A stretch of DNA of 64,000 bases from Ectothiorhodospira magna (GTDB lineage Bacteria > Pseudomonadota > Gammaproteobacteria > Ectothiorhodospirales > Ectothiorhodospiraceae), in contig NZ_FOFO01000006.1 of assembly GCF_900110965.1 (NCBI RefSeq), forward strand, positions 1-64,000, read 5' to 3'. The notes under the pieces are model-generated. The model was not told the origin of the DNA, made no database searches, and was given only the letters and a program-made list of their open reading frames with translations. Shown in pieces: positions 52,650 to 62,030 of this stretch; the first letter of the stretch is position 1; every line of letters starts with the position of its first letter. A program made the position numbers and the translations under genes.

Positions 52650-55288
52650 CACAGTAACTCCCGGGGGTTGAGTACCAGCAGCACCGAGCCATCCCCCAGC
52701 AGGGCCGAGCCGGCATAGCCCCCCAGGTCACCGAGGAAGCCCGCCAGAGGCTTGAGGATGATGTCCACGGTCTCGCGGCAATCGTCCACGATGATACCGA
52801 CAAAATCACCGTCGATACGCACCACCACCACGGCCAGTTCACCATCCTCGTTGGGGATCTGGGGCTGGTTCAGGGCCAGCAGGTCGTTGAGGGTCACCAG
52901 GGGCACCACCCGGCCCCGCAGGACCGTGGTCATCCGGTGCTTGATCAACTGGATATGGGCCTGGGCCACCCGCACGGTTTCCGCCACCGCGTCCATGGCC
53001 ACGCCGAACCGCTGACCGGCGGAGACGATCACCATCACATTGGTGACCGCCATGGACAGGGGCAGGGAAAGGCGCAGGCGGGTGCCCTGGCCGGGGCGGC
53101 TCTTGAGGTCGATGCTGCCGTTGACCCGAGCCACCGCGGTGCGTACCACATCCATGCCCACACCCCGTCCGGACAGGTTGGACACCTGAGTGGCGGTGGA
53201 AAAGCCGGGGGCGAAGATCAGGTTCAGTGCCTCCTGCTCCGTCATCCGCTCCAGCGCCTGTTCGTCGATGATACCTTTTTCGTAGGCCTTGCGACGAATC
53301 GCCTCCGGATCGATACCACGACCATCATCGGTAATTTCGATCACCACCCGGTCCGATTCAGAGCGGGCACTGATGGTGAGCCGGCCCGCTGCCGGCTTGC
53401 CGGCGGCCCGGCGTTCCTCGGGGGTCTCCAGGCCATGGTCCAGGCTGTTGCGCAGGATGTGGACCAACGGATCGGCCAGGGACTCGATCACATTCTTGTC
53501 TGCCTCGGTGGATTCCCCTTCCATCACCAGACGCACTTCCTTGCCCAGTTTGTGGGCCGTGTCCCGTACCAGTCGGGGGAACCGCTGGAAGACAAAGGAC
53601 ACCGGCAGCAGGCGAACCTGCATGATGGCGTCCTGCATTTCATCGGCGATGCGATTGAGGGTGCCGTACTGGCCTTTGATCTCCCGGGCCAGTTCCCGCA
53701 CACCAAAGACCTCCTCGGCCCGGGCCGCCAGATAGGGCAGGGCGTTCTTGGCCACGATCATCTCGCCGATGAGGTTCATCAGCCGGTCGATCTTGGCCTG
53801 GTCCACCTTGATGGCGCTGGGGCCGGCATAGGTGTCTTCCACGCGCCGGCCAAACTTGCGCGGCTCCCGGCCATTGCCGTTGCCACCGTTGCTGCCGTTG
53901 CCCTGGGGTGCGGGTTGGCTGGCCGGCGCCGGGGGGGTGGCGGTCTTTGGCATCCGCTCCGCCAGCCAGAGGGCCAGTGGCGTGGAGGCCTCCGCTGTCA
54001 GGGCTTCTGCCAGGGCATTGTCCAGCCCATCCAGCAGCTCCGGTTGCCCCAGTTGGGTGAAAGCGGCCCGCAGGCTGGCGGCCACCGCCCGCAGGCGACC
54101 CGCCAGCCAGGGCGGGGTGTCTTCCAGGGCGAGGATTTCTGCCTGGGCCTGCAGGATGTCCCGCAGAATCGGCGGCATGTCCGCCGTGGCCGGTGCCTCG
54201 CCAGCGGCAGGCGCCGGGGGTGGTGCTGTCTTTGGCCCCAGGGCAGTGAGCAGGGTCCGGGGCAGGGTGCCATCCTCCGGGCAGGTCTCCAGTGCCAGCA
54301 CCAGCCAGCGCAGGGCCGAGGCCATGCGCAACCGGGGAGAGGCCAGTTCCAGCATCACCCGGCTGGCCTGAATCAGCCCTTCCCGCTGACCAGCCTCCAG
54401 ATGCCCCATGGCGGTCTTGAGGTATTCCTCGATAGGAACGCCATCATGGTCATCATCCCCCACGGGGACCGCCAGGGCTTCAGGGGTGAGGGGCAGCAGG
54501 GTGACCTGATCGGGGACATAGCGAAAATGTTCCGCCAGGGGTTCCGGTCCCAGGGGGATGATGCATTCAAAGCGCAGCAGACAACGATAGGCATCGAGAT
54601 TTTCCGGCGTGGCCCAGGGTTCGCGGGCACTCACCTGCTGCCACAGGGGAGCGGGAAGCTGGATCATCTGGTAGAAGGGATCTTCCCCCTTGAAAAAACA
54701 TTCCTCCTCCGGCTCGTAACGCAGCCAGGTGCAGGGCTGTCCCGCCGCCACTTGCTTGTAGGCTGCCATGCGCGCCGCCTCGGGCACCCCCATCAGGGGG
54801 GATGGGGTCTCCTCCCCGGTCGCGGTGGGCGGGGCCTGGGGGTCCGGGTTGGTGGCATCGGTGGCATTTGCGGCATCTGCGGCGTCATCCGGCACGGGGA
54901 TCAGTTGGCGCAGGGCCTGGGTCAGTGCCACGGCGTCGCTGCCGCGGTCCCCATTCGCCGGCAGGCTGGTGGAACCGGCGGCGAGGATCTCGTCGAGCAG
55001 GGCAGAGACGAAATCCATGGCTTCAAGCAGCTGGTCTGCCAGGGTCTGGGAGTAGCCAATCCGCCGATCCCGGACAGCATCCATCAGATCCTCTGCACCG
55101 TGAAGCACCCGGGTCATCTCCGGGAAGTCGAACAATCCGCTGTTGCCCTTGAGGGTATGCACCAGCCGGAACAGTTCATCCATGAGTTCAAGGTCGTCAG
55201 GGGCGTTCTCCAGCTGCAGGAGCCGCTCGCCGATGGCCTGGATGGCGTCGCGTGATTCGCTGATGAACTGATCCAGCAACGGGTTCAT
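52649..55288 (-). CDS. cheA: Chemotaxis histidine kinase CheA
   Basis: The product has 879 residues. The N-terminal HPt has H44 in LVHTLKGNSGLF. A long divergent region (about 180-460) stands where CheY-binding P2 would be. The P3 dimerisation part is KIDRLMNLIGEMIVAKNAL; the ATPase P4 has NSLDHGLE, ITDDGRGID and GRGVGMDVV; the C-terminal P5 CheW-like domain ends the protein. It is the central kinase of the array. It overlaps its neighbours by 1-4 bases on both sides. Confidence 0.95.
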   Translation of the reverse strand: MNPLLDQFISESRDAIQAIGERLLQLENAPDDLELMDELFRLVHTLKGNSGLFDFPEMTRVLHGAEDLMDAVRDRRIGYSQTLADQLLEAMDFVSALLDEILAAGSTSLPANGDRGSDAVALTQALRQLIPVPDDAADAANATDATNPDPQAPPTATGEETPSPLMGVPEAARMAAYKQVAAGQPCTWLRYEPEEECFFKGEDPFYQMIQLPAPLWQQVSAREPWATPENLDAYRCLLRFECIIPLGPEPLAEHFRYVPDQVTLLPLTPEALAVPVGDDDHDGVPIEEYLKTAMGHLEAGQREGLIQASRVMLELASPRLRMASALRWLVLALETCPEDGTLPRTLLTALGPKTAPPPAPAAGEAPATADMPPILRDILQAQAEILALEDTPPWLAGRLRAVAASLRAAFTQLGQPELLDGLDNALAEALTAEASTPLALWLAERMPKTATPPAPASQPAPQGNGSNGGNGNGREPRKFGRRVEDTYAGPSAIKVDQAKIDRLMNLIGEMIVAKNALPYLAARAEEVFGVRELAREIKGQYGTLNRIADEMQDAIMQVRLLPVSFVFQRFPRLVRDTAHKLGKEVRLVMEGESTEADKNVIESLADPLVHILRNSLDHGLETPEERRAAGKPAAGRLTISARSESDRVVIEITDDGRGIDPEAIRRKAYEKGIIDEQALERMTEQEALNLIFAPGFSTATQVSNLSGRGVGMDVVRTAVARVNGSIDLKSRPGQGTRLRLSLPLSMAVTNVMVIVSAGQRFGVAMDAVAETVRVAQAHIQLIKHRMTTVLRGRVVPLVTLNDLLALNQPQIPNEDGELAVVVVRIDGDFVGIIVDDCRETVDIILKPLAGFLGDLGGYAGSALLGDGSVLLVLNPRELL

Positions 55289-55662
55289 GGCTGCCGTTCC
55301 TCGCCAAGCAAACCCCGTACCAGAGGCAGGAGCTGGTCGGGTTTGATTGGCTTGATGATGTACAGGTTGGCGCCGGCCATCAGGGCATCCGCCCGGTCGG
55401 AAGGGGAGGATTCCGTGGAAATCATGATGGCGGGTGCCTGGGGGATGTCCTTTTTGCGCAATGCCCTGAGAAAGCCATAGCCGTCGAGCTTGGGCATGTT
55501 GATGTCCACCAGGTACAGGTCAAAGGGTGGCCCGGTTTCCAGTTTCTCCAGGGCCTCCAGGCCATTGACCGCCTCGGTGACGGCAAAGCCGGCCTGTTCG
55601 AGGATTTCACGGTGATAGAGTCTGACCGTGGCCGCGTCATCTATGACGAGAATGCGTTTCAT
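55285..55662 (-). CDS. CheY-like response regulator
   Basis: The 125-residue lone receiver has LVIDDAATVRLYHREIL, LYLVDINMPKLDGYGFL (phospho-Asp) and IKPIKPDQLL. It overlaps cheR and cheA by 4 bases each. With the other REC protein and CheB it gives CheA at least three possible receivers. Confidence 0.92.
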   Translation of the reverse strand: MKRILVIDDAATVRLYHREILEQAGFAVTEAVNGLEALEKLETGPPFDLYLVDINMPKLDGYGFLRALRKKDIPQAPAIMISTESSPSDRADALMAGANLYIIKPIKPDQLLPLVRGLLGEERQP

Positions 55663-56504
55663 CTCGCCTCCAGGGGTTTTTGGTACACGATGGCTTCGGG
55701 AAAGCGCCGGATCTGGAACAGCGGGGAGATGCGGCTCATGGACTCAGAATGTCCCAGGCAGATGAAGCCACCGGGATTGAGGGCATCGAAGAAGGATTCC
55801 GCCGTTTTCTTGCGTGACAGATCATCAAAATAAATCAGCAGGTTGCGGCAGAAGATCACGTCGAAATGCCGATGACTGCGCATGTCGGCCGTGTCGTGGA
55901 CGTTCACCCGGGTGAATTCCACTGCTTCGCGCAGGGTCTGGCTGATCTGGTATTGGGCGCCCATCCGCCGGAAGTATTTTTTCAGCAAGGGCGCGGGCAC
56001 ATGCTGGATGGCCCGGCTGGCGTACAGCCCGGCCCGGGCCTGTTCCAGTATCCGGGTATCGATGTCGGAGGAAATGATCTCCACATCCCAGTGTTCCAGT
56101 TGGGGCCAATGCTCCAGCAGGTACATGGCGATGCCGTAAGGCTCTTCCCCCGAGGATGAGGGGACCGACCAGATGCGGATGGGGCGGGAGGCCGGGTGGT
56201 GAGTGATGATCTCCTTGAGAATGGAATCCACCAGACAGCGAAATTGATACTCTTCGCGGAAAAAGTAGGTTTCGTTCACCGTCATGGCGTTGATCAGGGT
56301 TTGCAGTTCTGCCCCCGAAGCCTGAAAACGCAGCATGGTGAAGTAGGTGCGGAAGCTCTCGCAGCCGGTGGCGGTCATGCGTTCCAGCAGGCGCTTGTCC
56401 ACGAAGTAACGCTTGCTGTCCTCGAACAGCATGCCGGTCTTGCGATAGAAGAACTCTCGGAACTTCTGAAAATCCTCATCGCTGATGATGGTGGATTTCG
56501 GCAT
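55659..56504 (-). CDS. cheR: Chemoreceptor methyltransferase CheR
   Basis: CheR methylates receptor glutamates with S-adenosylmethionine. The product has 281 residues from ATG 56504 (MPKSTIISDEDFQKFREFFYRK); the frame is open further upstream without similarity. The SAM site is IWSVPSSSGEEPYGIAMYLLE, with a Ser-rich version of the usual ACSTGEEPYS. FDVIFCRNLLIYFD and GFICLGHSES are typical. It lies 5 bases behind the HEAT gene. Confidence 0.94.
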   Translation of the reverse strand: MPKSTIISDEDFQKFREFFYRKTGMLFEDSKRYFVDKRLLERMTATGCESFRTYFTMLRFQASGAELQTLINAMTVNETYFFREEYQFRCLVDSILKEIITHHPASRPIRIWSVPSSSGEEPYGIAMYLLEHWPQLEHWDVEIISSDIDTRILEQARAGLYASRAIQHVPAPLLKKYFRRMGAQYQISQTLREAVEFTRVNVHDTADMRSHRHFDVIFCRNLLIYFDDLSRKKTAESFFDALNPGGFICLGHSESMSRISPLFQIRRFPEAIVYQKPLEAR

Positions 56505-56509
56505 GGATA

Positions 56510-57136
56510 TCACTCGACTCCAATGCGCTTGAGGGCCAGGTCGGCGGCGAACTGGATATAGGGTTCTTCGGGAAAGCGCTGTTTGAGGGCCGCCAGGGCA
56601 TCCCGGGACTGGGGACCGCCCACTTCCCCCAGCAGGTCCACGGCAGTGGCACAGACATTGATATGCTCGTCCTTGAGGATGACCTCCACCAGCCATGCCT
56701 CCACCTGGGGGTGGCGCAGGGATTCGAGCACATTGACGGCAAAGATGCGCACGTCCGGGTCGGCATCGTGAAGCAGTTCTCCCATATGGGGTGCGACCGG
56801 GTCTGGCAATTCCTTGAGCACTTCGATGGCGGTATTGCGCAGCATGGCGTTTTCCGAATACAGACAGTCAATCAGGCCGCGGATGGCTTCGTCGTTGGCC
56901 AGGCAGCCCAGGGCGGTGACGATCACCTGCAGCACGGTGGCGTCGGTCTCGCGCCGCAGTCGGCTCACCAAAGCGCCGGTCGCTGCCGGATGTTCCGCCA
57001 GGTCGCGGGCGGCCCAGCGGCGCTTTGACGGATCTTCGTCCAGCAGGGTTTGCAGCAGGGTTTCCAGATTTCTGGCGTCCTGGCGCTCGCCGGGGCTGTG
57101 ACTTGGTGGTGTGGGCTGACCCTTTTTCAACGCCAT
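56510..57136 (-). CDS. HEAT-repeat protein
   Basis: The product has 208 residues from ATG 57136 (AAGGA about 8 bases upstream). It is a solenoid of about five HEAT-like units (for example DEDPSKRRWAARDLAEHP, NAMLRNTAIEVLKELP, DPDVRIFAVNVLESLRHP, INVCATAVDLLGEVGGP). HEAT proteins are binding scaffolds. Similar proteins are found beside cheB and cheR in some non-motility chemosensory loci, but their role there is not established. It probably binds CheR or CheB. Confidence 0.85.
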   Translation of the reverse strand: MALKKGQPTPPSHSPGERQDARNLETLLQTLLDEDPSKRRWAARDLAEHPAATGALVSRLRRETDATVLQVIVTALGCLANDEAIRGLIDCLYSENAMLRNTAIEVLKELPDPVAPHMGELLHDADPDVRIFAVNVLESLRHPQVEAWLVEVILKDEHINVCATAVDLLGEVGGPQSRDALAALKQRFPEEPYIQFAADLALKRIGVE

Positions 57137-57162
57137 GATGCAATCCTTGGATGCAGGCGGGA

Positions 57163-58245
57163 TCAGCAGTTGCTGACCCATCTGATGATTTGTTGAGCAA
57201 TTTTTTCCATCGGTAGCACCACGGTGGCGCCGCCGCGCTTGATGAGTTCTGCCGGCATGCCAAAGACCACTGCAGACTGTTCTGACTCGGCAATGGTGCG
57301 CCCGCCCCGCTGCTTGATTTCAGTGAAGCTTTCAGCGCCGTCATATCCCATGCCTGTGAGCATGACCCCAATTACCTGTCGGGGATCGCAATGTTGCAGC
57401 ACCGAGCGCCCCATCAATTCCACTGAAGGATGCCAGAGCATTTCGGCAGATTCCGGGCGGGCCGTGACCATGAGCTTGCCGGCGCGGCGCATGACCACGA
57501 TGTCGGCCCCCCCCCGTCCGATGTGAATCTGTCCGGGCCGCAGTTCCATTGGCCGTCGCAGTTCGCAGACCTCCAGGGCGCACAGGCTGTCCATGCGTTC
57601 GGCAAAGGGCCGGGTGAAACTGGGGGGCATGTGCTGGGCCACCAGCACCGGCCAGGGGAAATCCGCCGGTAGCAGGGGCAAAATATCTTCCAGGGTACGG
57701 GGGCCGCCGGTGGAGACACCGATGATCACCAGACCATCGCCGGTGGCGGCATCCTCCATGGGCAGGGGGGCCGGCTGGGGGGTCGGCCTGGCGGCCTGAT
57801 TCACCGACAGGTTGCCCCGGATGCGGGCGGCCAGACCCCGGGATTTTTTAAGCCGTGCACCGGCGGCGGACCGCACCTTGGCGATGATCTCCGCCTCCAC
57901 CTCGCTGATGGACAAGGAAATGGTGCCCCCTGGCTTGGGGATGTAGTCCACCGCCCCCAGGTTGAGGGCCTCCAGGGTGGCGATAGCCCCTTTATCTGTC
58001 AGGGACGAGACCATCACCACCGGCACCGGGCGTTCCGCCATCAGCAGGGACAGGGCGGTCAGGCCGTCCATCTGGGGCATGTTGATGTCCAGGGTGATGA
58101 CATCCGGCGCGAAGGTGCGGTTAAGTGCCACCGCCTCTTCTCCATTGCGGGCCATTTCCACCTGGAAATCCCCTTCCGCCATAAAGATGGCCTTGAGCTG
58201 GCGGCGCATCAACGCGGAGTCATCAACAATCAGCAGTTTGATCAC
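57163..58245 (-). CDS. cheB: Chemoreceptor methylesterase/deamidase CheB
   Basis: CheB removes receptor methyl groups when phosphorylated by CheA. The product has 360 residues. The receiver has LIVDDSALMRRQL, DVITLDINMPQMDGL and PKPGG. The esterase domain has the Ser in VIGVSTGGPRTL (IIGVSTGG), the His in LVAQHMPPSFT and the Asp in MLTGMGYDGAESF. Both domains are complete. It lies between the triple-CheW gene and the HEAT gene. Confidence 0.95.
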   Translation of the reverse strand: MIKLLIVDDSALMRRQLKAIFMAEGDFQVEMARNGEEAVALNRTFAPDVITLDINMPQMDGLTALSLLMAERPVPVVMVSSLTDKGAIATLEALNLGAVDYIPKPGGTISLSISEVEAEIIAKVRSAAGARLKKSRGLAARIRGNLSVNQAARPTPQPAPLPMEDAATGDGLVIIGVSTGGPRTLEDILPLLPADFPWPVLVAQHMPPSFTRPFAERMDSLCALEVCELRRPMELRPGQIHIGRGGADIVVMRRAGKLMVTARPESAEMLWHPSVELMGRSVLQHCDPRQVIGVMLTGMGYDGAESFTEIKQRGGRTIAESEQSAVVFGMPAELIKRGGATVVLPMEKIAQQIIRWVSNC

Positions 58246-58278
58246 GGTCTGTCTCTGGGTCCTGGGTTATGGGGCATA

Positions 58279-59901
58279 TCAATCATCACGATCTGCATCA
58301 CTGCCTGGCCGCAGGCCGGTCTGGCGTTCCGTCAGACTGACCAGGGCTTCCCGCTGCTCACGGGCAATCAGGCGCGAGGGATCAATCAGCTGGATCAGAC
58401 GCTTTTGCCGTTCCATATTGGCCACCCGGGCAATCAGGCGGGCCTGTTCCTCGGACAACTGTGGAGACGGCTCAATGGCCGAGCGGGGAATCTTGAGCAC
58501 CTCGGCCACGGAATCCACGATGAATCCCGTGCGCATGCCATCCAGCAAAAAGACCATGATCCGTTGCCGGTCATTGCGCTCGGTGGCGGGCAGCCCCAGA
58601 CGGCGGCGCTGGTCGATCACCGGCAGCACCGAGCCGCGCAGGTTGATCACCCCCTCGACGAAATCCGGGGCCTTGGGCACCCGGGTGAGTACATCGGGCA
58701 CCCGCACGATCTCCTGGATGCTGTCGATGGGGACACCGAACTCCTCCCGATCCAGGCGGAACACCACCACCTGCTCCTCGTCGTCCTCCTGTTCCTCCAG
58801 CTGGCCGTCCAGGGCGGCGGGGTCGTCTTCCTGCATGTCTTTCACGGTACTGATGGCCTCCTGAATGGATGAATGCCGGAACAGATGCTCGATGGAAATG
58901 ATGGATACTAATCGCCGACCATCTTGCCCCAGCCGGCAGATGCGGGAGATTTCTCCCAGGTTGCCGCTGGTGGAGAGCATGGCGGGCATGGCCTCCACCA
59001 CCGTCAGGGGCACCCGAAGCACTTCGTTGACACTGTCCATGACCAGGCCCACGGTAATGGTGCCCAGCCGCACCACCACGATGCGGCTGTGTTCGTCGGG
59101 GGTCCGGTCGGGCAACTCGAACAGACAGCGCAGGGACACCAGGGGCAGCAGTCGGTTACGCAGGCTCATCACCCCCAGCACATGGACCTCGGCTCTGGGC
59201 ACCTTGACGATCTGTTCGGGGAACTGGACGATCTCCTGGGTATGCTCGATGGGGATGGCGTATTCCTGCTCTGCCACCTCGAAGCTGACCAGTTGCAGCT
59301 CATCCTGCAAGGCTTCGCTGTCATCCTCGGCTTCGTCGCCATACTGTTCCTGGGCGAGGGCGCCGGCGCTGTGACCCCGGGCCATGCGGGCGATGTCGGC
59401 AAATTCCTGGCTGATCAGATGCTCAAAATCCATCACCATGACCATGGGAAAGCCCCCCACGTCCTTGAGCAGCCCCGAGAGCATCTCGGTGTTTACCGTG
59501 GTGCTCAGACCGGACACATCCTCGATCTTCTCCGGCTCCACCGCCACCACGCTGCAGACCCGGTCCACCACAAAGCCCAGGGGCTGGCCCAGGTCGATCA
59601 CCAAGGCCCGGGAGGCATCATCGTTGTCCCGCGAGTCAAAATCAAACAGCCGTCGCAGACTGATGATGGGCAGCACCTTGCCCCGCAGGTTGGAGAGTCC
59701 TACCAGAGCCGGCGGCCCCATGGGGACCCGCACCACCTCGGGTACACGGATGATCTCCTGCACCGGGGCCATGTCCACCCCGAACACCTCGCTGCCGCAG
59801 ATGAAGATCACAAATTGACGAACGTCGGCTTCCTGCTCCGGGTTCGCTGACTGGATGTCTCCCGCTTCCGGGGGAGACGATACGACCGTTTCTTGGGTCA
59901 T
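58279..59901 (-). CDS. cheW: Scaffold protein with three CheW domains
   Basis: The product has 540 residues from ATG 59901 (GGAG 7 bases upstream). Three CheW domains are visible: about 30-180 (FVIFICGSEVFGVDM, IIRVPEVVRVP, GLSNLRGKVLPIISL), 205-365 (VSFEVAEQEYAIPI, GVMSLRNRLLPLVSL) and 385-525 (VVFRLDREEFGVPI, GVINLRGSVLPVIDQ). Acidic linkers separate them. No separate single CheW gene lies in the operon. A triple CheW may tie receptors and CheA into an unusual lattice. Confidence 0.93.
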   Translation of the reverse strand: MTQETVVSSPPEAGDIQSANPEQEADVRQFVIFICGSEVFGVDMAPVQEIIRVPEVVRVPMGPPALVGLSNLRGKVLPIISLRRLFDFDSRDNDDASRALVIDLGQPLGFVVDRVCSVVAVEPEKIEDVSGLSTTVNTEMLSGLLKDVGGFPMVMVMDFEHLISQEFADIARMARGHSAGALAQEQYGDEAEDDSEALQDELQLVSFEVAEQEYAIPIEHTQEIVQFPEQIVKVPRAEVHVLGVMSLRNRLLPLVSLRCLFELPDRTPDEHSRIVVVRLGTITVGLVMDSVNEVLRVPLTVVEAMPAMLSTSGNLGEISRICRLGQDGRRLVSIISIEHLFRHSSIQEAISTVKDMQEDDPAALDGQLEEQEDDEEQVVVFRLDREEFGVPIDSIQEIVRVPDVLTRVPKAPDFVEGVINLRGSVLPVIDQRRRLGLPATERNDRQRIMVFLLDGMRTGFIVDSVAEVLKIPRSAIEPSPQLSEEQARLIARVANMERQKRLIQLIDPSRLIAREQREALVSLTERQTGLRPGSDADRDD

Positions 59902-59930
59902 GACGATCTCCGGCAATACGGTGGCTGGGG

Positions 59931-61853
59931 TCAGACGCTTTGCAGCTCATCGGCCAGGGAGGCAATTTCCTCGATGGCCGCAGCCAGTTCCTCGGCGCCC
60001 TGGGCCTGTTGGTGGGCTGCCGAAGCGGCTTCGGCGGAGGCTTTTTCTGCCTCCTCGGCAGCGGCAGCGATCTGCTCCACGCCGGTCTTCACCTGACCGA
60101 TGGCGGTGGCGATCTCGGTGGCGGCGTTGAGGACTTCCTGGGCGCTCTTTTTCACCGTGGACACGTCGCTTTCCGCCGTCTGCAGACCCGCGGTGATGGC
60201 CCGGGCCTTTTGTGCCTCCGTATTGGCAGCATTGATATTTTCCTCCAGATCCCGCCAGACGGTGTCGATCTGGTCCTGCACCGCCTTCACCAGATCCTTG
60301 ATCCGGTCGGCATTTTCCGCCGAGTCATGGGCCAGGTTGCGGATGTCCGTGGCCACCACCACGAAGCCCTTGCCGAACTCACCGGCCCGGGCCGCCTCGA
60401 TGGAACCATTGACCGCCAGCATGTTGGTCTGGATGGAGACGGTGGTGATGGCATCGACGATCTTGTCGATGCGCCGGGACACCAGCTCCAGGTTCTTGAT
60501 CTGGCGCAGGCTCTCGCGGGAGGCATCGGCGGATTCCGCCACCCCCTGGATCAACGACTCCAGATTCTTCTGGTTGCTCTTGAGCAGATCGGTGATGATG
60601 CGGATCTTCTCTTCCGTGGCCGTGGCCCGTTGCTGGGAGACTTCCACCCCCTTTTCGATCTGAGCCACGGCGGCGGCGGATTCCTCAGTGGCGGAGGACT
60701 GCAGTTGGGCGCTTTTGCGGATCTGTTCCAGGGCCGCCATGATCTGCGCCCCCGAACGGTTGATTTCCTGGACTGCCGAGGACAGTTCCTCGGCGGCGGA
60801 AGCCACTTCCTCGGCACTTTTGCTGATGTCGGTGGAGCTGCGTAATTCTTCCGCCAGTTCCGACAGGCTCTGGGCCGCCTGTTCACATTCTCCCAGGGCC
60901 TGGGTCTGCTCGGCTACGGTTTTGGCGGTTTCCTCGGCGGCGGCAGATTGCTCCTCGGCGGCGGCAGCGATTTCCTCGTTACCCTTGAGGGCCTGCTTGG
61001 CGGCAGTTTCCGACTGCTGGGCGCCGCTGGCAATTTCCTGGATGCCGTTGGTAATCACGGCGGTATCGTCACGGATCTGATCCAGTTGCTGGGTGATCTG
61101 CTTGCCGTTTTCCACCTCCTGCCGCACCTTCTCGGCGGAGGTGTTGATGCCTTCGGAGATCAATTTGACATCCTTTTGAATCTGGGCAACCAGATCCTGA
61201 ATCTGCTTGGCGCTTTTTTCGGAGGTTTCCGCCAGGGTGCGGACCTCGTCGGCGACCACCGCAAAACCCTTGCCATGTTTGCCGGCCCGGGCGGCTTCGA
61301 TGGCGGCATTGAGGGCCAGCAGATTGGTCTGGTCGGCGATGCGGGCCACGGCCTTGACGATGTCGCCGATATTGGCGGCCTGTTGCTCCAGTTCGCTCAC
61401 CATCTTCACCGACTCGCCCTGGCGCTGGGCGCTGACGCCTACATTGGTGATAAAACCGTCGATTTCAGCGCCGACCCCTAAAATCAGCTCCTTGAGGGAT
61501 TCCACCCGGGTCTGGGCGCTGGTGGCGTTTTCCAGCTGCCGCCCCAGGGCTGAAGAAACCTGCTTGAAGGCCGTGAGGGATTCCTGGGCGGCGCCGGAAG
61601 CCTCCTCGGCGCCGGAGGCAATTTGATCGGAGGATCGTTTAAGTTCCTCGGCGGCGGAGGCGGCCTCATTGATGCCGGAGGCCAGCTGGGCGGTGGCCGA
61701 GGCGATGCGTTCGGCGGCCTGCTGTTGCTTGGCCAGGGTACGGGCGCGTTTACGCTGGGCTTCGGCCTCGCGGGCCGCGGCGGCGTGAGCGCGGGAATCC
61801 TCACCACCGGTGGATGAGGGCGAAGTGCTGGGCGTTTTTTTTACGAGAGCCAT
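59931..61853 (-). CDS. Soluble chemoreceptor with two tandem signalling domains
   Basis: The product has 640 residues and no membrane segment or recognisable sensor domain. A charged Ala-rich N-terminus leads into coiled coil. Two separate hairpin tips are present: near residue 173 ([33 protein letters not shown]) and near 475 ([36 protein letters not shown]). Many Glu/Gln pairs could be methylated by CheR. It is the first gene of the train, so input may come through binding partners or the Rsb proteins. Confidence 0.92.
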   Translation of the reverse strand: MALVKKTPSTSPSSTGGEDSRAHAAAAREAEAQRKRARTLAKQQQAAERIASATAQLASGINEAASAAEELKRSSDQIASGAEEASGAAQESLTAFKQVSSALGRQLENATSAQTRVESLKELILGVGAEIDGFITNVGVSAQRQGESVKMVSELEQQAANIGDIVKAVARIADQTNLLALNAAIEAARAGKHGKGFAVVADEVRTLAETSEKSAKQIQDLVAQIQKDVKLISEGINTSAEKVRQEVENGKQITQQLDQIRDDTAVITNGIQEIASGAQQSETAAKQALKGNEEIAAAAEEQSAAAEETAKTVAEQTQALGECEQAAQSLSELAEELRSSTDISKSAEEVASAAEELSSAVQEINRSGAQIMAALEQIRKSAQLQSSATEESAAAVAQIEKGVEVSQQRATATEEKIRIITDLLKSNQKNLESLIQGVAESADASRESLRQIKNLELVSRRIDKIVDAITTVSIQTNMLAVNGSIEAARAGEFGKGFVVVATDIRNLAHDSAENADRIKDLVKAVQDQIDTVWRDLEENINAANTEAQKARAITAGLQTAESDVSTVKKSAQEVLNAATEIATAIGQVKTGVEQIAAAAEEAEKASAEAASAAHQQAQGAEELAAAIEEIASLADELQSV

Positions 61854-61904
61854 GGCGCGTTCCTAAAATGGGTGACCAACCAAAAGGGAATGCTACTTTA
61901 TCCG

Positions 61905-61932
61905 ATTATATAGTCAGCTTGTCGGCTGACAG
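61905..61932 (-). promoter_or_regulatory. Predicted promoter of the chemosensory/stressosome operon with overlapping inverted repeat
   Basis: On the minus strand CTGTCA (61932-61927), a 16-base spacer, and a perfect TATAAT (61910-61905), 52 bases before the receptor start. GTCAGC-N6-GCTGAC (61913-61930), a perfect inverted repeat, covers the spacer and part of the -35 box, a classic repressor position. No regulator gene is adjacent. Confidence 0.5.
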
Positions 61933-62030
61933 GATGGATTCTGAAGTAGGAAGCACTGTGCATTGTATGGGGAATGGCCTATGGTACTGCTTGGGTTCGT
62001 TGTGTCGGGATTGTCGGGGAGTCTTCTTGT

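Noticed and set aside
61854-61960. Sigma-28 promoter for the chemosensory operon
   Set aside because: A TCGGATAA resembles the -10 element but no fitting -35 lies 11 bases upstream; a sigma-70 promoter fits better.
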